This document shows, piece by piece, positions 1 through 6,026 of a stretch of 7,765 nt of DNA. The notes beneath the pieces are model-generated. The model worked only from the letters and a program-made list of their open reading frames with translations, made no database searches and had not been told where the DNA came from. Positions within the stretch are counted from its first letter, which is position 1; the number at the start of each line of letters is the position of its first letter. The DNA comes from Ga0077527 sp032128415 (GTDB lineage: Bacteria > Pseudomonadota > Gammaproteobacteria > Burkholderiales > SG8-41), in contig JAQBGW010000170.1 of the NCBI GenBank assembly GCA_032128415.1, positions 1-7,765 of the forward strand, in the 5' to 3' direction. Made by a program: the position numbers and the translations under genes.

Positions 1-138
1 GGGTCGGCTGCAGCACCTCGGGCCAGTGGTTCACCTCTCCGAAACACCGCCCCGATGGGCCCGGCCCACAGTGCCGCTAGGCTACCACCAGCCAGTGTGG
101 CCCACGTGAAAGCAAGGCGGAAGGGCCTTGCACTTCGT
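1..138. other. Left-edge non-coding stretch
   Basis: I see no convincing gene here. Plus-strand frames are open for up to about 140 nt, but they lack a usable start with a Shine-Dalgarno sequence and read as low-complexity Pro/Arg/Ala text typical of GC-rich non-coding DNA. The minus strand has stops. It could be the tail of something outside the window, but nothing recognisable supports that. Confidence 0.4.
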
Positions 139-164
139 GAATGATGAATGATGAATGATGAATG
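139..164. repeat. Heptamer tandem repeat GAATGAT, about 3.7 copies
   Basis: Three perfect consecutive copies of GAATGAT (139-159) are followed by GAATG. This is a short heptameric repeat of the kind found dispersed between bacterial genes and prone to slipped-strand length change. It lies between the left edge and the inverted repeat at 199-252, outside any supported gene. Confidence 0.85.
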
Positions 165-177
165 GACTAAACCGTCC

Positions 178-191
178 GTCGTCAGTCGTCA
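178..191. repeat. Heptamer tandem duplication GTCGTCA x2
   Basis: Two perfect adjacent copies of GTCGTCA, preceded by a related GTCC. The unit differs from the GAATGAT repeat upstream, but the period is the same (7 nt). It sits 7 nt from the perfect inverted repeat. With only two copies, chance is possible. Confidence 0.5.
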
Positions 192-198
192 CTTCTTC

Positions 199-252
199 GA
201 TCAAAGGGGCCAGGCTCGAATTATCAAAACTTCGAGCCTGGCCCCTTTGATC
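199..252. repeat. Perfect 22-bp inverted repeat, possible nap operon terminator
   Basis: The left arm (199-220, starting GATCAAAGGGGCCAGG) and the right arm (231-252, ending CCTGGCCCCTTTGATC) are exact reverse complements. They are separated by a 10-nt loop (TTATCAAAAC). The stem begins 29 nt beyond the napC stop codon in the direction of nap transcription, so the transcript would end in a very stable hairpin. No U-tract follows on the minus strand, so it is not a textbook intrinsic terminator, though it could block 3' exonucleases or aid termination. A diverged single-arm copy lies at 7418-7440, which marks this as a dispersed repeat family rather than a one-off hairpin. Confidence 0.9.
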
Positions 253-281
253 CGAAAATAGTTCCGCCTTATGCATCAACC

Positions 282-866
282 TCAACCCCCCACCCCCGCC
301 ATATCCGGCAGTTGATGCGCAATACCTTTGTGGCAATCGATACAGGTCTTTTCGCGCTTGGCTAATGCCGTGGAGTGCTGGTCCGCGGCGCGCTTGCTTT
401 GGCGGGTGAAGTCCATGAAGTCGAAACCATGACAGTTGCGGCATTCGAGCGAATCGTTGGCCTTGAGCCGGGCCCATTCGCGCTCGGCCAATTCGCGGCG
501 TTTTTTCTGGAATTTCTCGCGCGTAGCAATGGTGCCGAATAAATGGGCCCAAACTTCTTTCGACGCCTGCATTTTACGCGCAATCTTATTGGTCCATTCG
601 TGCGGCACATGGCAATCGGAGCATTTCGCCCGCACGCCCGACCGATTGGTGAAATGAATGGTGCTTTGCAGTTCCTCATAGACGTTGCTACGCATTTCAT
701 GGCAGCCGGTACAGAATTCTTCCGTGTTGGTGAGCTCCATGGCGGTGTTAAAACCGCCCCAGAACACAATCCCCATGACAAAACCGCCCAGGGTCAAGAA
801 TGCCAGGCTGTAGTGCACACTCGGGCGGCTGATGACGCGCCAGTAGAATTTTAATTTTTCTATCAC
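282..866 (-). CDS. napC: NapC, membrane-anchored tetrahaem quinol dehydrogenase
   Basis: A 194-residue NapC/NirT-family c-type cytochrome that oxidises membrane quinol and passes electrons to periplasmic NapB and NapA. One N-terminal transmembrane helix (about residues 19-38) is not cleaved and anchors the protein, leaving the haem domain in the periplasm. Four CxxCH haem sites are visible: CTGCH (52-56), CSDCH (82-86), CRNCH (142-146) and CIDCH (175-179), with the spacing expected for the family. Length is close to the usual 200 residues. The start is GTG at 866, with GAGG at 876-873 six bases upstream. It begins 12 nt after the napB stop and is the last gene of the operon. Maturation needs the cytochrome c assembly system, which is not encoded here. 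Confidence 0.96.
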   Translation of the reverse strand: MIEKLKFYWRVISRPSVHYSLAFLTLGGFVMGIVFWGGFNTAMELTNTEEFCTGCHEMRSNVYEELQSTIHFTNRSGVRAKCSDCHVPHEWTNKIARKMQASKEVWAHLFGTIATREKFQKKRRELAEREWARLKANDSLECRNCHGFDFMDFTRQSKRAADQHSTALAKREKTCIDCHKGIAHQLPDMAGVGG

Positions 867-878
867 GTTACGCCTCGT

Positions 879-1334
879 TTACTTCTTCGCTTTGACCTTC
901 AGGAGGTCGTCAACGTCCATGAAATCATTGCCGACCGGCGGCACCGCGGTGGTTTGCGGGACATGGCACTGCTTACAAAAATAGCGCCGTGGTGAAACGT
1001 CGGCCAGGAAGTTCCCGTCGCGGTCCATGAAGTGCGTCACGCTTACCATCGGCGCCTGGCTGTCTTCGGTGCGTTTGCGGCTGTGGCAGGACAGGCATAT
1101 GTTGGTCCTCAGGTCCACCTGATAGTTGTCAATCTTGTGCGGGATGGTCGGCGGCTGCATGGGATAGCTGCGTTTGCGTTTGATGTCGGTGTTCTGGACC
1201 TTGGGCATCATTGGCGGCGTGCCCTGCTCATTAAGCGGCGTCTCTCCCCGCAGCTTGGATACAGAGTCATCGGCATAAACCGAAAAAACGGCGAGACCCA
1301 ATACGGCGAAACCGGCAATCAGTTGTTTCATCAT
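879..1334 (-). CDS. napB: NapB, periplasmic dihaem cytochrome c subunit
   Basis: A small electron-transfer subunit of periplasmic nitrate reductase, taking electrons from NapC to the NapA 4Fe-4S cluster. As read from ATG 1334 it has 151 residues with a Sec signal peptide (MMKQLIAGFAVLGLAVFSVYA, cleavage near residue 22). Two CxxCH haem sites are present: CLSCH (80-84) and CKQCH (120-124). The family-typical PPTIPHKI and VTHF segments supply the probable distal His ligands, H66 and H101, for bis-His haems. An in-frame ATG at 1349 overlaps the napA stop codon. However, GAGGTGA at 1345-1339 lies between the two and is correctly spaced for ATG 1334, so I chose that start (1331 is also possible). 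The gap to napA is 11 nt. Confidence 0.95.
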   Translation of the reverse strand: MMKQLIAGFAVLGLAVFSVYADDSVSKLRGETPLNEQGTPPMMPKVQNTDIKRKRSYPMQPPTIPHKIDNYQVDLRTNICLSCHSRKRTEDSQAPMVSVTHFMDRDGNFLADVSPRRYFCKQCHVPQTTAVPPVGNDFMDVDDLLKVKAKK

Positions 1335-1338
1335 GGCG

Positions 1339-1345
1339 TCACCTC
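1339..1345 (-). promoter_or_regulatory. napB ribosome binding site deciding the start
   Basis: GAGGTGA on the minus strand, overlapping the last base region of the napA stop. It stands four bases before ATG 1334 and downstream of the alternative ATG 1349, so it favours the shorter NapB with an uninterrupted signal peptide. Overlap with the napA terminus suggests translational coupling. Confidence 0.65.
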
Positions 1346-3844
1346 TCATTGGGACTTAACCACTTTGACCGCGCACTTTTTGTAGTCTGTTTGCTTCGAG
1401 AGGGGGTCGGTCGCGTCCAACGTGGTTTTGTTGATTAACTGGCTGGCATCAAACCAGGGCACAAACACCAAGCCTTGCGGCGGTTTGTTACGCCCCCGCG
1501 TTTCCACGCGGGTTTTTATTTCTCCCCGTCGCGACATGACCCTGACCTCATCGCCCCGGCGTAAACCGCGCTTCCGTGCGTCTTGCGGGTGCATAAAAAC
1601 GACGGCATCCGGAAACGCGCGATAGAGCTCCGGCACCCGTTGGGTCATGGAGCCGGAATGCCAGTGCTCCAGCACCCGGCCGGTCGAGAGCCAAAGATCG
1701 TATTCGCGATCGGGCGATTCGGCCGCAGGTTCATAAGGCAGAGCGAATATCACGGCTTTGCCGTCGGGCTTGCCGTAGAACTCGAAGTTCTTGCCTTTTT
1801 TCACGTAGGGATCGCTGCCTTCCTTGAAGCGCCACAAGGTTTCCTTGCCGTCGACCACGGGCCAACGCAAACCGCGGGTCGCGTGATAGCGGTCGAAATC
1901 GGCGAGATCGTGCGCCTTGCCGCGCCCGAAGCCGGCATATTCCTCGAACAGTCCCTTTTGGATATAGAAGCCGAACCCCTTGGCCTCGTGATTGTCGAAT
2001 TCGCGGTCCATGTCCGACAGCGGGTATTTGTTGATCTGGCCGTTGGCGAACAGCACCTCGTACAAGGTCTTGCCCTTGTATTGCGGATTCTTGCTCAAAA
2101 TCTCCTTGGGCCAGACTTCGTCGGTTTTAAAGCGCTTGGAAAATTCCACCAGTTGCCAAAGATCGGATTTCGATTGACCGGGCGCGCTAACCATCTGGTG
2201 CCAGAACTGCGTGCGACGTTCGGCGTTGCCGTAGGCACCCTCTTTCTCGACCCACATGGCCGTGGGCAGAATCAGGTCCGCCGCCTGGGTCGTGACGGTG
2301 GGATACGCATCCGAGACGACTATAAAGTTTTTCGGATTGCGGTACCCCGGCAGGGTTTCCTCATTCATGTTGGGCGCGGCCTGGACATTGTTGTTGACCT
2401 GCACCCAATAGGCATTGATCTTTCCGTCGCGCAGCAAGCGATTCTGCAACACCGCATGAGCACCGACCCAACCGGGCAATAAGCCGCCAGGGAGCTTCCA
2501 TTTCTTCTCGGCAATGTCGCGGTGCTTCGGATTGTTAACCACCATGTCCGCCGGTAAACGGTGCGCAAAAGTGCCGACCTCGCGCGCGGTTCCGCAAGCG
2601 GAAGGTTGCCCGGTCAAGGAGAATGGGCTATTACCGGGCGTTGAAATCTTTCCGGTAAGCAAATGCACGTTGTAGATCATGTTGTTGGCCCACACCCCGC
2701 GCGTGTGCTGATTCACACCCATGGTCCAGAGCGACATAACCTTGATTTTCGGGTCGGCGTACAACTCGGCTAGTTTTTTTAGGTTGTCTTTTGAGACGCC
2801 GGAGAGTTTGGACACATAGTCGGCATCGTACTTCTTTACGAACGCGGCAAACTCCTTAAAGCCGATGGGTTTGGAACCCCCCGCATTCTTGGCATTTTTA
2901 GCTTTAACTTCCAACGGATGTTCGGGACGCAGGCCGTAGCCGATATCGGCATTCCCCAACCGGAAATTCACATGCTTGTTCACGAAGTCCTGATTAACCC
3001 GTTTAGTCTGGATAATGTAATTGGCGATGTAATTCAAAATGGCTAAATCCGTTTGCGGTGTAAACACAATCGGAATATCGGCCAGTTCGAACGAACGATT
3101 CTCGAACGTGGACATCACGGCCACTTTGACGTGGGGATAGCTCAAACGCCGGTCCGTGAGGCGGGTCCACAGGATCGGGTGCATCTCCGCCATGTTAGAG
3201 CCCCACAACACAAAGGCGTCGGCATGCTCGAAATCGTCGTAACAACCCATGGGCTCATCGATGCCGAAGGTACGCATAAATCCGGCCACGGCCGACGCCA
3301 TGCAGTGACGCGCATTGGGATCGATATTGTTCGAGAGAAAACCGGCCTTCATCAGCTTGGCCGCGGCATACCCCTCCCACACCGTCCACTGACCGGAACC
3401 GAACATACCCACGCCGCGGGGCCCCTTCTCCTTCAACGCGGCCTTAAATTTTTCCTCCATGACATCGAAGGCCTCTTTCCAGGAGACCGGCGTGAATGAG
3501 CCGTTCTTGTCGTATTTGCCGTTGGTTTTCCGCAGCAAGGGTGTGGTAAGACGGTCCTTGCCGTACATGATCTTTGAGAGAAAATAGCCTTTGACGCAAT
3601 TCAGTCCCCTATTGACGGGTGATTTGATATCGCCGTGGGTGGCGACGACGCGGCCGTCTTTGGTGGCGACGTTTACGCTGCAACCGACGCCGCAGAAACG
3701 GCACGGGGCCTTGGCCCAGTTCAATTTTGTTTTCGTGACATCCGTCAACAGATTCGCCGCCGCTGCCGGGAGCGCAATGCCCGCCGCCGCGGCCGCGGTG
3801 GCGGTCGCATTGTGTTTAATAAAGTCTCTGCGTGTCAGCTTCAT
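1346..3844 (-). CDS. napA: NapA, catalytic Mo-bisMGD periplasmic nitrate reductase
   Basis: The large catalytic subunit reduces nitrate to nitrite in the periplasm. The 832-residue length matches the family (E. coli NapA is 828). A twin-arginine signal is clear: TRRDFIK at residues 4-10, then an Ala-rich hydrophobic stretch ending near AAA-NLL at about residue 30. The 4Fe-4S cluster ligands are C48, C51, C55 (CRFCGVGC) and C83 (LNCVKG). The molybdenum ligand is C181 within ARHCMASA, the position used in E. coli NapA. Downstream segments typical of NapA include TGQPSACGTAREVG and the C-terminal molydopterin-dinucleotide-binding domain (LSTGRVLEHWHSG). It starts at ATG 3844, 13 nt after napD. 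All key residues are intact, so it should be functional given molybdenum cofactor and Tat machinery from elsewhere. Confidence 0.98.
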   Translation of the reverse strand: MKLTRRDFIKHNATATAAAAAGIALPAAAANLLTDVTKTKLNWAKAPCRFCGVGCSVNVATKDGRVVATHGDIKSPVNRGLNCVKGYFLSKIMYGKDRLTTPLLRKTNGKYDKNGSFTPVSWKEAFDVMEEKFKAALKEKGPRGVGMFGSGQWTVWEGYAAAKLMKAGFLSNNIDPNARHCMASAVAGFMRTFGIDEPMGCYDDFEHADAFVLWGSNMAEMHPILWTRLTDRRLSYPHVKVAVMSTFENRSFELADIPIVFTPQTDLAILNYIANYIIQTKRVNQDFVNKHVNFRLGNADIGYGLRPEHPLEVKAKNAKNAGGSKPIGFKEFAAFVKKYDADYVSKLSGVSKDNLKKLAELYADPKIKVMSLWTMGVNQHTRGVWANNMIYNVHLLTGKISTPGNSPFSLTGQPSACGTAREVGTFAHRLPADMVVNNPKHRDIAEKKWKLPGGLLPGWVGAHAVLQNRLLRDGKINAYWVQVNNNVQAAPNMNEETLPGYRNPKNFIVVSDAYPTVTTQAADLILPTAMWVEKEGAYGNAERRTQFWHQMVSAPGQSKSDLWQLVEFSKRFKTDEVWPKEILSKNPQYKGKTLYEVLFANGQINKYPLSDMDREFDNHEAKGFGFYIQKGLFEEYAGFGRGKAHDLADFDRYHATRGLRWPVVDGKETLWRFKEGSDPYVKKGKNFEFYGKPDGKAVIFALPYEPAAESPDREYDLWLSTGRVLEHWHSGSMTQRVPELYRAFPDAVVFMHPQDARKRGLRRGDEVRVMSRRGEIKTRVETRGRNKPPQGLVFVPWFDASQLINKTTLDATDPLSKQTDYKKCAVKVVKSQ

Positions 3845-3857
3845 TTCCCATACCCCA

Positions 3858-4106
3858 TTAATCGATTTCGTGGTAAACCAAGGCGGCGCTCAAGACGCCA
3901 TCGATTGACTCGATGCGACTGATGATAGATAAAATCTGGCTTTCATTTTCCGTTTCGAGCAAGACTACAAACTTGCCCACCGGGTCGTGCGCACGCACAT
4001 CCGCATTCTTAAATTTCTTTACGATGGCTACGGCCTGGTCAAGCCGATGCGGCAAACAGCGCACCACCAGGCTGGAAATATGCACCTGTTGTGCATCAAC
4101 AGACAT
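3858..4106 (-). CDS. napD: NapD, NapA-specific Tat proofreading chaperone
   Basis: A cytoplasmic chaperone of the NapD family that binds the NapA twin-arginine signal peptide and delays export until the cofactor is loaded. The 82-residue product is near the family's usual 85-90. It begins its conserved core with VHISSLVVRCLP and ends in a ferredoxin-like fold pattern (FVVLLETE ... IDGVLSAALVYHEID). The open frame extends 27 residues further upstream, into the napF 3' end, but that stretch is unlike NapD. GGAGG at 4120-4116, nine bases before ATG 4106, fixes the start. The gaps are 22 nt from napF and 13 nt to napA. Its position directly before napA is usual for its role. Confidence 0.93.
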   Translation of the reverse strand: MSVDAQQVHISSLVVRCLPHRLDQAVAIVKKFKNADVRAHDPVGKFVVLLETENESQILSIISRIESIDGVLSAALVYHEID

Positions 4107-4115
4107 AAAAAATGG

Positions 4116-4120
4116 CCTCC
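4116..4120 (-). promoter_or_regulatory. napD ribosome binding site deciding the start
   Basis: A full GGAGG core on the minus strand, nine bases before ATG 4106. It lies downstream of the longer frame's first start (4187), which has no such signal and would overlap napF, so the short NapD is correct. Confidence 0.8.
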
Positions 4121-4128
4121 ACGACAGC

Positions 4129-4614
4129 CTATTGTTTCGGTAACACTGAAATCGCAAATACCGGGCAAACGGAGACGCACGCGCCACAGCCCGTGCACTG
4201 TTCCTGATTCAGGCGTGGCTGCGGGGGCTTACCGACCTGGAAAGAAAACTTAATGGCGCTGACGTCGCAACTGTCCTGACAACTCTGGCAGGATACGCCC
4301 TGGTAAGCCAGGCAACTCTGACCAATTGATGCGATGTAATTCCAGGGTGGGTGTCCTGGATCAAACTCGAACAGGCCTTCCGGGCATGCCTGCGTGCAGC
4401 GCGCACAGAAAGTACATTCCCCATTCTTGAAGTCGATCTCCGGAAAACCGCCATCGCCGTGTACGATGATCCGCTCCGGGCAGGCCTTCTCGCATTCTCC
4501 GCAACGGCTACAGTCGTCATAAAATGACGCGGCCGATTTCAACCAGGGTAAATGTAACGTTGCCGGCTTGGAGGAAAATCGCCCGCGCAACCAGTTACGT
4601 CGCTGACCATCCAT
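4129..4614 (-). CDS. napF: NapF, four-cluster 4Fe-4S protein acting on NapA
   Basis: A cytoplasmic ferredoxin-like accessory protein that in E. coli interacts with NapA and is implicated in its maturation before export. It has 161 residues (E. coli NapF is 164). An N-terminal basic motif, QRRNWLRGRF, matches the family's conserved start. Four cysteine sets follow: C35-C38-C41-C45, C67-C70-C73-C77, the atypical C101-C109-C112-C116 (CLAYQGVSCQSCQDSC, a NapF signature) and C140-C143-C146-C150. There is no export signal. ATG 4614 follows a purine-rich stretch (GGGGAGCGGTAGGA). It lies 21 nt after napE and 22 nt before napD. Confidence 0.95.
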   Translation of the reverse strand: MDGQRRNWLRGRFSSKPATLHLPWLKSAASFYDDCSRCGECEKACPERIIVHGDGGFPEIDFKNGECTFCARCTQACPEGLFEFDPGHPPWNYIASIGQSCLAYQGVSCQSCQDSCDVSAIKFSFQVGKPPQPRLNQEQCTGCGACVSVCPVFAISVLPKQ

Positions 4615-4635
4615 TCCTACCGCTCCCCGCTTACA

Positions 4636-4788
4636 CTATATCCCCGGCGGACCCATGATGATTTGCGTGATCCAAACCATAAAGCCATAACCCCCTACGA
4701 TCATTACGGACAAAACCGGACCCAAGATCACGGCAAGAATTAGAAACGAAATCCACTCGTCCCTTTTGCTGATTTCTTTTTCCGCCAC
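4636..4788 (-). CDS. napE: NapE, small membrane protein of the nap operon
   Basis: A 50-residue protein read by hand. It starts at GTG 4788 with AGGAAAGG just upstream (4800-4793) and stops at TAG 4638-4636. It begins MAEKEISKRDEWISF, then has a single hydrophobic helix (about residues 13-45, including VLSVMIVGGYGFMVW), and ends with IIMGPPGI. The VGGYGFMVW and GPPG segments are the recognisable NapE-family features known from Pseudomonas- and Paracoccus-type nap operons. Its molecular role is unknown. It is the first gene of the operon, 21 nt before napF. The non-ATG start and short length make it easy to miss. Confidence 0.93.
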   Translation of the reverse strand: MAEKEISKRDEWISFLILAVILGPVLSVMIVGGYGFMVWITQIIMGPPGI

Positions 4789-4815
4789 GATGCCTTTCCT
4801 TCTCTAAACTAGGAA

Positions 4816-4844
4816 TTCATAATCAATTAGATGGTCTTACGCAA
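4816..4844 (-). promoter_or_regulatory. Candidate sigma70 promoter for the nap operon
   Basis: In the 103-nt gap between the carbamoylase stop and napE, the minus strand has TTGCGT (4844-4839), a 17-nt spacer and TATGAA (4821-4816). Each hexamer matches 4 of 6 consensus bases. Transcription would start about 20 nt before the napE GTG, a suitable leader length. Only a TTGAT/ATCAA half-site (4884-4888) resembles an FNR box, and no full FNR or NarP site is evident. This is a pattern match only. Confidence 0.35.
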
Positions 4845-4891
4845 TCGTATCTCAAAGAATTCAGGTACAGCAACCGCGAACCTTTGATCGC

Positions 4892-5842
4892 TCACGGGCC
4901 TTCCGCCGGCGTGACTTCAGCGCCAATGCGATCAATGATCAGCCGGTAGTGCTCAGGCCGGCGGTGCGCTGCAAAGTTGAACATGGTGCGCTTGAGATCG
5001 GCGGCGAGGTCGATGTCCGCATTAAAGCAGATCACCTCGTCGCCTTCGGTGCGTGATTTTGCTGCAATCTCGCCTGTAGGCGCGACGATCAGCGAGTGCC
5101 CGAACATGCGATAGCCGTCCTCGAATCCGCATTTCGCCGTTTCGACCAGCCAGGTCGCGTTCTGGTAAGCCATCGATTGTGCCAGGATGAGATGATGATG
5201 CACGCGGAGCGCCGGGGGTTCCGGATAATCGAGGTTTTCGCTCGGCGTGTTAAAACCGAGCGCGACGACCTCGGCACCCTGGAGCGCCAGCACGCGGAAT
5301 GCTTCGGGCCAGCGCCGGTCGTTACAAATCAGCATGCCGGTGATCGTGTTCATGAAACGCCAGACGCGAAACCCCAGGTTGCCGACTTCGAAGTATTTCT
5401 TCTCCAGGTGCTGGAAAGCCGCTTCCGGCTTATGGTTAGCGTGACCGGGAAGGTGGATTTTGCGGTATTTTCCCGCGATCGACCCGTCCGGCCCGACCAG
5501 GATCGCGGTGTTGAAACGGCGCGTGCGGCCTTCCTCCTGAACTAACTCAGCGTAACCGATATAGAACCCCACCCCCAGTTTCCTTGCTTCGTCGAAGAGC
5601 GGCTGTGTGTCAGCGGATGGCAATGTGAATTCGAAGAACCTGCTATCAACTTCGGCGCCGTTTTCGAACCAATAGCGCGGGAAAAATGTCGTGAACGCGA
5701 GTTCGGGAAACACCACGAACTGCGCGCCCATGCCGTGTGCCTCGCGCAGCAGGTTCACGAGTCGCTTCGTAGCCGAGGATCGCGTGTCGGAGAGGTGTAG
5801 CGGTCCAAGTTGTGCCGCCGCCATTCGCAAGTGTCGAGACAT
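4892..5842 (-). CDS. N-carbamoyl-D-amino-acid amidohydrolase (D-carbamoylase)
   Basis: A nitrilase-superfamily enzyme that hydrolyses N-carbamoyl-D-amino acids to the D-amino acid, CO2 and ammonia, usually the last step of hydantoin degradation, in the cytoplasm. As read from ATG 5842 it has 316 residues (Agrobacterium enzyme about 304). The catalytic triad is intact and almost identically placed: E47 in FPELAFTTFFPR, K128 in GKYRKIHLPG and C173 in CNDRRWPEAFRV. Other family segments are RRFNTAILV, FQHLEKKYFE and GHSLIVAPTGEI. GAGG at 5851-5848, five bases before ATG 5842, supports this start. The frame stays open to a TTG at 5971, adding a hydrophobic leader. It lies 184 nt after the amidohydrolase gene, on the same strand. 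The exact substrate range cannot be read from sequence. Confidence 0.9.
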   Translation of the reverse strand: MSRHLRMAAAQLGPLHLSDTRSSATKRLVNLLREAHGMGAQFVVFPELAFTTFFPRYWFENGAEVDSRFFEFTLPSADTQPLFDEARKLGVGFYIGYAELVQEEGRTRRFNTAILVGPDGSIAGKYRKIHLPGHANHKPEAAFQHLEKKYFEVGNLGFRVWRFMNTITGMLICNDRRWPEAFRVLALQGAEVVALGFNTPSENLDYPEPPALRVHHHLILAQSMAYQNATWLVETAKCGFEDGYRMFGHSLIVAPTGEIAAKSRTEGDEVICFNADIDLAADLKRTMFNFAAHRRPEHYRLIIDRIGAEVTPAEGP

Positions 5843-5971
5843 ACGAGCCTCAGAGATGAAGGAGTTTGAAGATCCGCGCCGGGATGATTCGTGCGAACCG
5901 GCGCCGGGATAGCCCCAAGCGCTGGAAAAGGATAGCACAGCAGCAAGACAGATAACGGTGAGGAAAACCAA
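5843..5971 (-). other. In-frame signal-peptide-like extension upstream of the carbamoylase
   Basis: The carbamoylase frame continues upstream for 43 codons to TTG 5971. The added N-terminus reads MVFLTVICLAAVLSFSSAWG, then a Gly/Ser/Arg-rich linker, so it resembles an export signal. Against translation: the start is TTG, the preceding bases (CCCTTCCCTCACCGG) contain no Shine-Dalgarno, and the family is normally cytoplasmic. The remaining bases 5972-6026 show no gene or terminator. Confidence 0.3.
5848..5851 (-). promoter_or_regulatory. Carbamoylase ribosome binding site deciding the start
   Basis: GAGG on the minus strand with five bases to ATG 5842. It supports the 316-residue product, whose length fits the D-carbamoylase family, over the leader-bearing form from TTG 5971. 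Confidence 0.6.
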
Positions 5972-6026
5972 CCGGTGAGGGAAGGGCTGGCCGGGTTACT
6001 GCTTGATCAACGAGTCACTTCGAGCA

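Noticed and set aside
253..281. Intrinsic terminator call for the hairpin after napC
   Set aside because: The hairpin is strong, but no run of U follows it on the nap strand. I kept it as a repeat with possible terminator activity rather than annotating a terminator.
82..552. 156-codon minus-strand open frame at the left end
   Set aside because: It overlaps napC in another frame and translates the heptamer repeats and the perfect inverted repeat, so it is a shadow.
1583..2482. 299-codon plus-strand open frame
   Set aside because: It lies wholly antisense to napA, whose protein is unmistakable. The translation has no family features and is a GC-driven shadow.
3053..3499. 148-codon plus-strand open frame
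   Set aside because: Antisense to napA and without recognisable features.
4881..4889. CCTTTGATC resembling the tip of the 199-252 repeat arm
   Set aside because: Only nine bases match and the flanks diverge at once, so chance is likely.
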